Notes: generated by a model from the sequence alone, not told the origin. A stretch of 6,493 nucleotides of DNA from Pseudomonas sp. (GCA_026398835.1 JAPLSD010000250.1:1-6493), one strand, 5' to 3'. Shown: positions 1 to 5,748, numbered from the stretch's first letter. Translations and numbers: made by a program.

Positions 1-2
1 CC

Positions 3-32
3 TTGCGATGTTCATTTTAATAAACATAGACT
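3..32 (+). promoter_or_regulatory. probable promoter with palindromic operator upstream of the cupin gene
   Basis: A -35-like TTGCGA (3-8) and a -10-like TAGACT (27-32) are separated by 18 bp, each matching the sigma70 consensus at four of six bases. The spacer is almost wholly filled by an imperfect palindrome at 8-27, with arms ATGTTCATT and AATAAACAT around a central TT and a single mismatched pair (13/22). A protein bound there would block RNA polymerase, so repression is the simplest reading. The sequence does not show which regulator family binds. The predicted start near 39 leaves a leader of about 40 nt before the cupin ATG. Confidence 0.45.
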
Positions 33-78
33 TTGGGCTTTCCAGCCACTCGCGCCGAAATCACCGGGAATAAAAACA

Positions 79-441
79 ATGAGCATCCAGGACATCGTCG
101 ACTTCAACCAGGCCAGCACCCAAGCGGAGCGCTTTCGCCCAATCCAGGAAAAAATCCTCAAAGGCGACCCCGAGCAAACTATCTACAACCATTACAACAG
201 CCCTTGCGGCCAAATGAGTGCGGGCGTGTGGGAAGGCGCCGTGGGTCAGTGGCTGGTGAACTACACCGAACACGAATACTGTGAAATCGTGCAGGGCGTT
301 TCCGTACTACGAGACAGAGAAGGCAACGCCAAGACGCTCCGCGTGGGCGATCGTTTTGTCATCCCCGCAGGCTTCAGAGGCACTTGGGAAGTGCTGGAGC
401 CCTGCCGCAAGATCTATGTGGTGTTTGAACAGAAGGCCTGA
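79..441 (+). CDS. cupin domain protein (Cupin_3/DUF861, EutQ-like)
   Basis: A 120-residue soluble protein with no signal peptide or membrane segment. Residues about 45-118 form a single RmlC-like cupin barrel of the Cupin_3 type: EHEYCEIVQG (64-73) corresponds to cupin motif 1, with H65 and E69 as possible metal ligands, and GDRFVIPAGFRGTWEV (90-105) to motif 2. The usual motif-2 histidine is replaced around W103, as is common in this family, so metal binding may be weak or absent. The family includes ureidoglycine aminohydrolase-type and EutQ-like proteins, but most small members have no assigned reaction, and I assign none. The start at 79 is supported by GGGAA at 66-70 with 8 bp spacing. 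It lies alone, behind its own probable promoter and ahead of a shared terminator, with rpmG facing it. Confidence 0.85.
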   Translation: MSIQDIVDFNQASTQAERFRPIQEKILKGDPEQTIYNHYNSPCGQMSAGVWEGAVGQWLVNYTEHEYCEIVQGVSVLRDREGNAKTLRVGDRFVIPAGFRGTWEVLEPCRKIYVVFEQKA

Positions 442-452
442 ATCCCAGGCAC

Positions 453-481
453 AAAAAAACCCGCCAGAAGGCGGGTTTTTT
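453..481. terminator. bidirectional intrinsic terminator between the cupin gene and rpmG
   Basis: A perfect 6-bp GC stem, CCCGCC (460-465) with GGCGGG (470-475), encloses an AGAA loop. It has seven A on the left (453-459) and six T on the right (476-481). Read on either strand it is a GC hairpin followed by a U-run, so it can end both the rightward cupin transcript (12 bp after its stop) and the leftward rpmB-rpmG transcript (19 bp after the rpmG stop). Confidence 0.93.
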
Positions 482-499
482 CGTCAGAAGCAAAACCAA

Positions 500-655
500 T
501 TACTTGATTTTGGCTTCTTTGTAGATCACGTGCTTGCGAACAACCGGATCGAATTTTTTGATTTCGATTTTGTCCGGAGTGGTGCGCTTGTTCTTATCAG
601 TGGTGTAGAAGTGGCCAGTGTTAGCGCTCGACACCAAACGGATCAATTCACGCAT
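500..655 (-). CDS. rpmG: 50S ribosomal protein bL33 (L33)
   Basis: This is a 51-residue basic protein, starting at the ATG read from 655 and ending with TAA at 500-502. It begins [19 protein letters not shown] and ends [11 protein letters not shown], which matches the gammaproteobacterial L33 (E. coli L33 shares SSAxTGHFYTT and the VIYKEAKIK tail). L33 sits near the E site of the large subunit. No CxxC pairs are present, so this is the zinc-independent form rather than the four-cysteine C+ paralogue. A strong ribosome binding site (AAGGGAGAG on the minus strand) lies just upstream in the short gap after rpmB. It is the second gene of the rpmB-rpmG operon, 11 bp downstream of rpmB. It has normal length and no missing segment. 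Confidence 0.97.
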   Translation of the reverse strand: MRELIRLVSSANTGHFYTTDKNKRTTPDKIEIKKFDPVVRKHVIYKEAKIK

Positions 656-666
656 GATTCTCTCCC

Positions 667-903
667 TTAGACCTTAGCGCCATTGCGGCGAATTTCGACC
701 AGCACGACATCAATGCCACGCTTGTCGATGATACGCATGCCTTTGGCAGATACGCGCAGACGCACAAAACGCTTCTCGGACTCGACCCAGAAGCGGTGAT
801 GCTGCAGGTTCGGCAGGAAACGACGACGGGTTTTGTTGTTTGCGTGGGAAATGTTATTCCCAGTCACCGGACCCTTACCGGTAACTTGACATACTCTCGA
901 CAT
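667..903 (-). CDS. rpmB: 50S ribosomal protein bL28 (L28)
   Basis: A 78-residue, strongly basic protein, beginning [17 protein letters not shown], with [19 protein letters not shown] in the middle and [16 protein letters not shown] towards the end. This is the full length and the diagnostic pattern of bacterial L28, very close to the E. coli protein. L28 is a late-assembling large-subunit protein. Only one cysteine is present (C5), so it is the zinc-free form. The ATG read from 903 follows AGAGGG with about 7 bp spacing on the minus strand. It is first in the operon with rpmG, the arrangement found in most gammaproteobacteria, and is preceded by a long leader and a promoter at 1053-1081. In E. 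coli this operon is under stringent (ppGpp/DksA) control; the GC-rich stretch just after the -10 here would fit that. Confidence 0.98.
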   Translation of the reverse strand: MSRVCQVTGKGPVTGNNISHANNKTRRRFLPNLQHHRFWVESEKRFVRLRVSAKGMRIIDKRGIDVVLVEIRRNGAKV

Positions 904-923
904 GCCTCAGCCCTCTAAAACCA

Positions 924-982
924 CATGCCCAACCCGGCATGGGTTGGCCGCTTAATCTCTTAGTCATTTGGCGCCAGGCGCC
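924..982 (-). promoter_or_regulatory. structured 5' leader of rpmB with alternative hairpins
   Basis: In the rpmB leader RNA (minus strand) three stems can be drawn. GGCGC-CTG-GCGCC lies within 970-982. CCAACCC (947-941) pairs perfectly with GGGTTGG (935-929). CATGCC (941-936) pairs perfectly with GGCATG (929-924). The last two share bases and exclude each other. They lie about 10-25 nt ahead of the ribosome binding site. The pairing is seen in the sequence; a regulatory role is inference. Confidence 0.35.
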
Positions 983-1052
983 GCGTTTCTTTAAGGGTCT
1001 TACCGGCTACACCTACAAGCGAAGGAACCGGGCCCCTAGAAAAGAGCGCTGC

Positions 1053-1081
1053 TTTATACCAGAAAGACCCGATAGCAACAA
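1053..1081 (-). promoter_or_regulatory. rpmB-rpmG promoter (sigma70 type)
   Basis: Read on the minus strand, TTGTTG (1081-1076) and TATAAA (1058-1053) are separated by 17 bp. The bases after the -10 are GC-rich (GCAGCGC), a discriminator typical of promoters under stringent control. The expected start is near 1046, giving a leader of about 143 nt before the rpmB ATG. No better candidate is visible in the leader. Confidence 0.6.
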
Positions 1082-1449
1082 CAAGCGATGTGATCTACCT
1101 TTCGTAAAGTGCCGTTTTTCTTGCTCAAGACGCCCAAACCAAAGGCTGACGAAGGTAGTTACCGCTCGTCGCTGAGGTTGAGCTTTGTGGCCGCTACACG
1201 CGATTCCAGCACAAAGATTAGCCCTGAATTACCCTAATCAAGGGCTGGTAAAGGCCATATTTTCCCGAAAAAAAGCCTCTGCTTTCGTCAAAGAAACCGG
1301 TTATCTGGCAATTTACCGCTTAATAAACGGCAAACCCGAAAAACGACAATCTGAAAAATTGGATAGTTATTTTCAAAAGAGGCCACTAGGGTAAGCCTTT
1401 TCCAGACTGCACTCGCAGATGGGCCTTCGATTTGCAAAGGAAACCGAAT
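1082..1449. other. gene-free intergenic stretch with inverted repeats, upstream of the dppA-like gene
   Basis: There is no convincing gene here: the open frames are short and lack family features. The right half (about 1200-1400) is clearly richer in A+T than the genes around it. Inverted repeats are visible: CTACCTTTCGT (1095-1105) with ACGAAGGTAG (1149-1158), one base bulged; TCTTG-CT-CAAGA (1119-1130) inside that loop; AGCCCT/AGGGCT (1220-1225, 1241-1246) overlapping GATTAG/CTAATC (1216-1221, 1234-1239); AACCGGTT (1295-1302); and a 23-bp palindrome at 1312-1334. The dppA promoter must lie here, but no -35/-10 pair stands out. A small RNA or operator region is possible. Confidence 0.5.
1312..1334. 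promoter_or_regulatory. operator-like imperfect palindrome upstream of the dppA-like gene
   Basis: The arms are TTTACCGCTTA (1312-1322) and TAAACGGCAAA (1324-1334), centred on A1323. Nine of the eleven pairs match; the mismatches are 1315/1331 and 1319/1327. The site lies about 115 bp before the dppA start codon, within the AT-rich part of the intergenic region where its promoter is expected. There is no T-run after it, so it is not an intrinsic terminator. No regulator can be named. Confidence 0.35.
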
Positions 1450-3036
1450 ATGCGCCTCGCTGCCCTACCGCTACTGCTCGCCCCCCTTCTGAGCCCGCTG
1501 GCCCATGCCGCCGCCCTGAGCGTCTGCACCGAGGCCAGCCCGGAAGGTTTCGACGTGGTGCAATATAACTCGCTGAGCACCACCAATGCCTCCGCCGACG
1601 TGCTGATGAATCGCCTGGTGGACTTCGATGCCGCCAGCGGCAAAGTGGTACCCAGCCTCGCTGACAGCTGGGAAGTTTCCATCGATGGCCTGACGTATAT
1701 CTTCAAACTGCATCCGCAGGTGAAATTCCATCACACCGATTACTTCAACCCGAGCCGCGACCTGACCGCAGAGGATGTGAAGTTCAGCTTCGACCGGATG
1801 CTTGACCCTGCCAACCCATGGCATCAAATCGCTCAGAGCGGCTTCCCGCATGCGCAATCGATGCAATTGCCGACCCTGATCAAAAAAATCGACGCGCTCG
1901 ACCCGCTGACCGTGCGATTCACCCTCGATCACCCGGACTCGACATTCCTTGCAACCCTGACTATGGGCTTCGCGTCGATTTACTCGGCTGAATATGCCGA
2001 CCAGTTGCTCAAGGCCGGAACCCCGGAAAAACTCAACAGCCAACCGATCGGCAGCGGTCCGTTCATTTTCGGACGTTTCCAGAAAGACGCTTCGATCCGC
2101 TACAAGGCCAACCGCGACTACTTCGGCGGCAAGCCTTCGGTGGATAGCCTGGTGTTCGCCATCACACCGGACGCGAACGTGCGCCTGCAAAAGCTGCGGC
2201 GTAACGAGTGCCAGATTGCCCTTTCGCCTAAACCGCTGGATGTGCAGGCTGCCAGTCAGGAACCGGCACTGAAAGTCGAGAGAACGCCGGCGTTCATGAC
2301 CGCTTTCGTCGCCATCAACAGCCAACACCCGCCGCTGGACAAGCCTGAAGTACGCCAGGCCATCAACCTTGCCTTTGATAAAACCAGCTACCTCAAAGCC
2401 GTCTTCGAAGACACCGCCGAACCCGCCGGCGGGCCTTACCCGCCCAACACGTGGAGCTATGCCAAGGAGCTGCCGGGCTACTCCCATGACATCGTTAAAG
2501 CGCGACAATTGCTGGCCACCGCCGGCCTTAAAGACGGTTTCAAGACCACCATCTGGACCCGCCCTTCAGGCAGCCTGCTCAACCCGAACCCAAGCCTGGG
2601 TGCGCAGCTATTGCAGGCAGATCTGGCCGAAGTCGGCATTCAGGCCGAGATTCGGGTGATCGAATGGGGCGAGCTGATCCGCCGCGCGAAAGCCGGTGAG
2701 CACGATCTGCTGTTCATGGGCTGGGCTGGCGACAACGGTGATCCAGATAACTTCCTCACGCCGCAGTTCTCGTGCGCGGCGGTGAAATCCGGCACCAATT
2801 TCGCCCGCTACTGCGACCAAGGGCTGGACAAGCTGATCAGTGCAGGCAAAACCACCGGCGAGCAAGGTGTGCGCAGCAAGCTGTACCAACAGGCCCAGGC
2901 GCAAATCCAGCAACAGGCGCTCTGGCTGCCGCTGGCGCACCCGACCGCCTTCGCCCTGACGCGCAAGGAGGTGCATGGCTACCAGGTCAGCCCATTCGGT
3001 CGCCAGGACTTTTCGAAGGTCAGCATCAAGCCCTGA
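1450..3036 (+). CDS. periplasmic dipeptide-binding protein of an ABC transporter (DppA-like, SBP_bac_5)
   Basis: A 528-residue solute-binding protein of the family-5 (peptide/nickel) type. Residues 1-20 form a Sec signal peptide with a leucine-rich core and a predicted cut after A-H-A. The mature protein aligns end to end with E. coli DppA: EASPEGFD (about 28-35), the family signature region ADSWEVSIDGLTYIFKL, IGSGPF, the DppA-specific WAGDNGDPDNF (425-435) that binds the peptide amino end, and a KEVHGYQVSPFG tail. Cysteines C26/C254 and C442/C455 match the two DppA disulfide pairs. I chose the ATG at 1450 because AAAGGA (1436-1441) lies 8 bp upstream and the signal peptide starts properly; a TTG at 1432 is less likely. 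No permease or ATPase gene adjoins it, so it presumably feeds a Dpp transporter encoded elsewhere. In P. aeruginosa the gene at this locus is, from memory, dppA5 (PA5317). Confidence 0.93.
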   Translation: MRLAALPLLLAPLLSPLAHAAALSVCTEASPEGFDVVQYNSLSTTNASADVLMNRLVDFDAASGKVVPSLADSWEVSIDGLTYIFKLHPQVKFHHTDYFNPSRDLTAEDVKFSFDRMLDPANPWHQIAQSGFPHAQSMQLPTLIKKIDALDPLTVRFTLDHPDSTFLATLTMGFASIYSAEYADQLLKAGTPEKLNSQPIGSGPFIFGRFQKDASIRYKANRDYFGGKPSVDSLVFAITPDANVRLQKLRRNECQIALSPKPLDVQAASQEPALKVERTPAFMTAFVAINSQHPPLDKPEVRQAINLAFDKTSYLKAVFEDTAEPAGGPYPPNTWSYAKELPGYSHDIVKARQLLATAGLKDGFKTTIWTRPSGSLLNPNPSLGAQLLQADLAEVGIQAEIRVIEWGELIRRAKAGEHDLLFMGWAGDNGDPDNFLTPQFSCAAVKSGTNFARYCDQGLDKLISAGKTTGEQGVRSKLYQQAQAQIQQQALWLPLAHPTAFALTRKEVHGYQVSPFGRQDFSKVSIKP

Positions 3037-3049
3037 GTCGTTGTGGAGG

Positions 3050-3724
3050 CTACATCCAGCCGTACTCGGACATCGACAGGGGGTCGCCTTCACCGACGAT
3101 GAAATGGTCGAGCACCGTCACATCGATCAGATCCAGCGCCTTCTGAAGGCGCTTGGTCAGTGCACGATCAGCCTGACTCGGCTCGGCGACACCCGAAGGA
3201 TGGTTGTGACACAGAATCAACGCCGCCGCGTTGTGTGCCAGAGCACGTTTGACCACCTGGCGAGGATGGACGCTGGTGGTGTCGATCGAGCCCCTGAACA
3301 GCGCCTCGAATGCCAGTACGCGATGCTTGGCATCCAGAAACAGACAGCCAAACACTTCGTGCGGCTCATGACGCAACAACGCTTTGAGGTAGTCGCGTAC
3401 GACTAACGGGCTGTCCAGGACGGACTCTCGCCGCAACCTCTCGGCCAAGTGACGCCGAGCCATCTCCAGTACTGCCTGCAACTGAGCGAATTTTGCCGGG
3501 CCCAGCCCCAACTGACGGCTGAAGGTCAGCTGATCCGCCTCCATCAGAGCTCGCAGACTGCCAAATTGAAGCAGCAGCTGTCGCGCAAGGTCGACAGCAC
3601 TTTTGCCGCTCACGCCGGTTCGCAGAAAGATTGCCAGCAACTCGGCATCGGAAAGGCTCGCCGAGCCTTGATCAAGAAGTTTTTCCCGCGGGCGTTCTGC
3701 CGCAGGCCAATCGCGAATGCTCAT
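3050..3724 (-). CDS. radC: RadC family JAB/MPN domain protein (UPF0758)
   Basis: A 224-residue protein of the usual RadC length. The N-terminal part (about 1-95) holds the helix-hairpin-helix-like region ([26 protein letters not shown]). The C-terminal JAB/MPN domain (about 102-224) carries a complete JAMM metal site: E140, H173 and H175 in CHNHPSG, S183 and D186. This would suit a zinc metallohydrolase, but the activity of RadC is unsettled; the original DNA-repair link in E. coli was traced to a recG allele. The ATG read from 3724 has GGAGG close upstream on the minus strand (4 bp spacing). It is divergent from coaBC, as in other Pseudomonas, and convergent with the dppA-like gene, whose stop is only 13 bp away. 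No intrinsic terminator separates those two. Confidence 0.95.
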   Translation of the reverse strand: MSIRDWPAAERPREKLLDQGSASLSDAELLAIFLRTGVSGKSAVDLARQLLLQFGSLRALMEADQLTFSRQLGLGPAKFAQLQAVLEMARRHLAERLRRESVLDSPLVVRDYLKALLRHEPHEVFGCLFLDAKHRVLAFEALFRGSIDTTSVHPRQVVKRALAHNAAALILCHNHPSGVAEPSQADRALTKRLQKALDLIDVTVLDHFIVGEGDPLSMSEYGWM

Positions 3725-3857
3725 AGCACCTCCATGTGTGAGTGGGCACCGCTGTTCCGTAGCGGTCGCTGTGCTATCTTAGCCCATCTTTTTTGCGTGC
3801 GATTTCACCTGGGGAGGGGTATCGCGCGTAGCCATCACTGAACGGAAAGGCAGGCCT
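3725..3857. promoter_or_regulatory. divergent radC / coaBC control region with an inverted repeat
   Basis: This 133-bp gap must hold the start signals of both radC (leftward) and coaBC (rightward). A perfect inverted repeat, ACCGCT (3748-3753) with AGCGGT (3761-3766), has a 7-bp centre. A TATCTT (3775-3780) could serve as the coaBC -10, and TAAGAT read on the minus strand from the overlapping bases could serve radC, but neither has a convincing -35. The promoter assignment is weak; the inverted repeat is plain in the sequence. Confidence 0.35.
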
Positions 3858-5066
3858 ATGCAGCGGCTGTATCGGAAACGCATTGTTCTCGGCGTCGGCG
3901 GCGGCATCGCCGCCTATAAGAGCGCCGAGCTGGTTCGCCGACTCCTCGACCAAGGCGCGGAAGTGCGCGTGGTCATGACCCGTGGCGGCAGCGAGTTCAT
4001 CACTCCGCTGACCATGCAGGCCTTGTCCGGACATCCGGTTCATATGGACTTGCTCGACCCGGCGGCCGAAGCTGCGATGGGCCATATCGAGCTGGCGAAG
4101 TGGGCCGACCTGGTGTTGATCGCCCCCGCCACCGCAGACCTTATCGCCCGTCTGGCCCAAGGCATCGCCGATGACCTGCTGACCACCCTGGTACTCGCCA
4201 CCGACGCCACCGTCGCCATTGCGCCGGCCATGAACCAGGCCATGTGGCGCGACCCAGCCACCCAAGCCAACACCCAATTGCTCGAAAGCCGTGGTCTGCG
4301 GATATTCGGCCCGGCCTCCGGGAGCCAGGCCTGCGGCGACGTCGGCATGGGTCGAATGCTCGAAGCCAATGACCTCGCGCTCTGCGCTGCCGACTGTTTT
4401 CAGCGTCAGTCGCTGACCGGCAAACACGTGCTGATCACTGCCGGTCCGACCCAGGAAAACATTGATCCGGTGCGCTACATCACCAACCACAGCTCCGGGA
4501 AAATGGGGTTCGCACTGGCCGAAGCGGCTGTCGAAGCCGGCGCTCGCGTCACCTTGATCACCGGCCCCGTGCACTTGCCGACCCCGGACCGGGTAACGCG
4601 AATCGACGTGGTCAGCGCTCGGGACATGCTCGCCGCTTGCGAAGCCGCGATCCCCTGCGACCTGTTTATCGCCTCCGCGGCGGTCGCCGACTACCGCCCC
4701 GAAGTCGTTGCCCCACAGAAACTCAAGAAAGACCCTACGAACGGCGACGGCTTACTGCTGCAGATGGTGCGCAACCCAGACATTCTGGCCACCATCGCCA
4801 CCCGTCCCGACCGTCCGTTCAGTGTCGGCTTCGCTGCCGAAACCGAACACCTGCTCGACTACGCTGCACGCAAGCTGAAAGACAAGAACCTCGATCTGAT
4901 CGTCGCCAACGACGTCGCCAACCCGAGCATTGGCTTCAACAGCGAGGAAAACGCCTGCAGCGTGATTGACCGGGAGTTGCACGCAACGCTCTTCGCCCAG
5001 ACCAGCAAGGGCAAGATTGCCCGCCAGCTGATCACTTTTATCGCCGAACGTCTGAACCAGGTTTAA
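3858..5066 (+). CDS. coaBC: bifunctional phosphopantothenoylcysteine decarboxylase / phosphopantothenate-cysteine ligase
   Basis: A 402-residue cytoplasmic enzyme covering two consecutive steps of coenzyme A synthesis. CoaB joins cysteine to 4'-phosphopantothenate using CTP, and CoaC (FMN-dependent) decarboxylates the product to 4'-phosphopantetheine. The N-terminal CoaC flavoprotein half (about 1-185) shows [18 protein letters not shown], the catalytic H76 in [11 protein letters not shown], the PAMN motif (123-126, N126) and SGSQACG (154-160) with C159 on the flap. The C-terminal CoaB half (about 188-402) shows [23 protein letters not shown] (N210), AVADYRP, the KLKK lysines (288-291), and GFAAET. 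The length is that of a full enzyme and nothing is missing. The ATG at 3858 follows an AGG-rich stretch (GGAAAGGCAGG, 3844-3854). It leads the coaBC-dut unit, with 5 bp to dut. The older names are dfp and coaC. Confidence 0.97.
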   Translation: MQRLYRKRIVLGVGGGIAAYKSAELVRRLLDQGAEVRVVMTRGGSEFITPLTMQALSGHPVHMDLLDPAAEAAMGHIELAKWADLVLIAPATADLIARLAQGIADDLLTTLVLATDATVAIAPAMNQAMWRDPATQANTQLLESRGLRIFGPASGSQACGDVGMGRMLEANDLALCAADCFQRQSLTGKHVLITAGPTQENIDPVRYITNHSSGKMGFALAEAAVEAGARVTLITGPVHLPTPDRVTRIDVVSARDMLAACEAAIPCDLFIASAAVADYRPEVVAPQKLKKDPTNGDGLLLQMVRNPDILATIATRPDRPFSVGFAAETEHLLDYAARKLKDKNLDLIVANDVANPSIGFNSEENACSVIDRELHATLFAQTSKGKIARQLITFIAERLNQV

Positions 5067-5071
5067 TTCGC

Positions 5072-5482
5072 ATGCACGCTTTACAAGCCAAGATCCTCGA
5101 CCCACGCATTGGCACCGAATTTCCGCTGCCGCACAAAGAAGACACCCTTCTTGAGCCAGGCCAGACCTTGCTGATCCCTACCGGTCTATCGGTATACATC
5201 GGCGATCCGGGCCTTGCCGCACTAATTCTGCCGCGCTCGGGCCTGGGCCATAAGCACGGCATCGTGCTGGGCAACCTGGTCGGCCTGATCGACTCCGATT
5301 ATCAGGGCGAGCTGATGGTCTCTTGCTGGAACCGCGGCCAGACTGCGTTCAACATCGCCGTTGGCGAGCGTATCGCTCAGCTTGTTCTGGTGCCGGTGGT
5401 TCAGGCGCATTTCGAGCTGGTTGAAGAATTCGACGAAAGCCAACGTGGCGTAGGCGGTTTCGGACATTCCGGCAGCCACTGA
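5072..5482 (+). CDS. dut: dUTPase (deoxyuridine 5'-triphosphate nucleotidohydrolase) lacking motif 1; probably inactive
   Basis: Trimeric dUTPases hydrolyse dUTP to dUMP and pyrophosphate, keeping uracil out of DNA and supplying dTMP synthesis. This 136-residue protein shows motif 2 (PRSG, 54-57), motif 3 ([10 protein letters not shown], 71-80, with catalytic D74 and uracil-pocket Y77), motif 4 (GERIAQ, 98-103) and motif 5 ([10 protein letters not shown], 125-134). The N-terminus [20 protein letters not shown] is also normal. After H21 it jumps directly to KEDTLLEPG. The roughly 15 residues expected there (YATxGSAGLDLRA-type) are motif 1, whose aspartate helps hold the magnesium-triphosphate, and they are absent. 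The usual length is about 151. The frame stays open, so this is a clean in-frame loss of about 45 bp around 5131-5137, not a frameshift. The ATG at 5072 is 5 bp past the coaBC stop, with only a weak AGG (5059-5061), suggesting coupled translation. The gene identity is secure; function is doubtful. Confidence 0.93.
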   Translation: MHALQAKILDPRIGTEFPLPHKEDTLLEPGQTLLIPTGLSVYIGDPGLAALILPRSGLGHKHGIVLGNLVGLIDSDYQGELMVSCWNRGQTAFNIAVGERIAQLVLVPVVQAHFELVEEFDESQRGVGGFGHSGSH

Positions 5483-5490
5483 TTACAGAA

Positions 5491-5513
5491 AGGCCGGGCA
5501 CCCTGCCCGGCCT
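5491..5513 (+). terminator. strong hairpin after dut, probable terminator of coaBC-dut
   Basis: A perfect 10-bp stem, AGGCCGGGCA (5491-5500) with TGCCCGGCCT (5504-5513), closes a CCC loop, starting 8 bp after the dut stop. A run of T does not follow directly; the AT-rich ATTTTATATTT begins about 10 bp later. It could act as a terminator, a partial terminator or a 3' end stabiliser, so some read-through towards algC is possible. Confidence 0.65.
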
Positions 5514-5547
5514 GAAACCCCCATTTTATATTTCAGGGACGAAAAAA

Positions 5548-5748
5548 TTGCGCAGACCTCATCTGGAACGTTTACCGCCCCAAATCAAGGCATTGACCGG
5601 CCATTCGGTCGCGGACGCTGGGGACATGGCCTTTGCCCACCACGAACTCTCTGCCGAAAACGCCGTCATACCCTTCAGTTTGAGCCTGTCGACGAGTTTT
5701 TCGCAGGCAGGTCCAGCCACTTTCGAGATGGAGCATTTCCAGAAATGA
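5548..5748 (+). other. 66-codon ORF between dut and algC, overlapping the algC start; coding status uncertain
   Basis: The frame runs from a TTG at 5548 to a TGA at 5746-5748, which overlaps the algC ATG as ATGA. A GGGA (5536-5539) lies about 8 bp before the TTG. By my count 42 of 66 third positions are G or C (about 64%), lower than in the neighbouring genes but not random-looking. The product has no signal peptide or recognised domain. It could be a coupled leader ORF for algC or chance. I do not recognise it. Confidence 0.2.
5644..5670 (+). promoter_or_regulatory. candidate AlgU (sigma-22, sigma-E-like) promoter for algC
   Basis: GAACTC (5644-5649) is followed after exactly 16 bp by TCATA (5666-5670). 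The AlgU/RpoE consensus is GAACTT, 16-17 bp, TCnnA. One base in the -35 differs and the -10 pattern fits. Transcription would begin near 5677, leaving about 68 nt before the algC ATG. AlgU control makes sense because algC supplies alginate precursors, but the match is by eye only. Confidence 0.4.

Noticed and set aside
939..1394. Short plus-strand open frames in the rpmB-dppA gap (939-1175 and 1185-1394)
   Set aside because: They have no good ribosome binding site, no family resemblance and a composition unlike the real genes; the first crosses the rpmB leader and promoter.
1422..1436. Sigma54-like GG-N10-GC pattern with TTGCA just before the dppA-like gene
   Set aside because: The spacing fits, but transcription would begin about 3 nt before the ATG at 1450, leaving the AAAGGA ribosome binding site off the mRNA. 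The rest of the -24 box also matches poorly.
1432..1449. TTG start at 1432 for the dppA-like gene
   Set aside because: It would add six residues ahead of the signal peptide, and its codons overlap the good ribosome binding site serving the ATG at 1450.
1471..2508. 345-codon open frame on the minus strand inside the dppA-like gene
   Set aside because: It is a shadow of the GC-rich plus-strand gene: no family features, biased composition, and full overlap with a clearly recognised protein.
3774..4574. 266-codon open frame on the minus strand over coaBC
   Set aside because: It is an antisense shadow of coaBC, with a glycine/histidine-rich composition and no recognisable domain.
5620..5636. Sigma54-like element upstream of algC (GGGGAC...TTTGC)
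   Set aside because: GG and GC are separated by 11 bp rather than the required 10, so it should not function as a -24/-12 promoter.
5483..5744. AlgR binding sites (CCGTTCGTC type) upstream of algC
   Set aside because: I looked for the known AlgR core in this gap and found no close match on the plus strand; only a partial CCGTTCAGT occurs far upstream, inside coaBC.
5454..5744. N-terminal extension of AlgC, because its frame is open far upstream
   Set aside because: The frame has no stop back to 5453 but contains no ATG, GTG or TTG before 5745, and the protein from 5745 starts exactly where characterised AlgC does.
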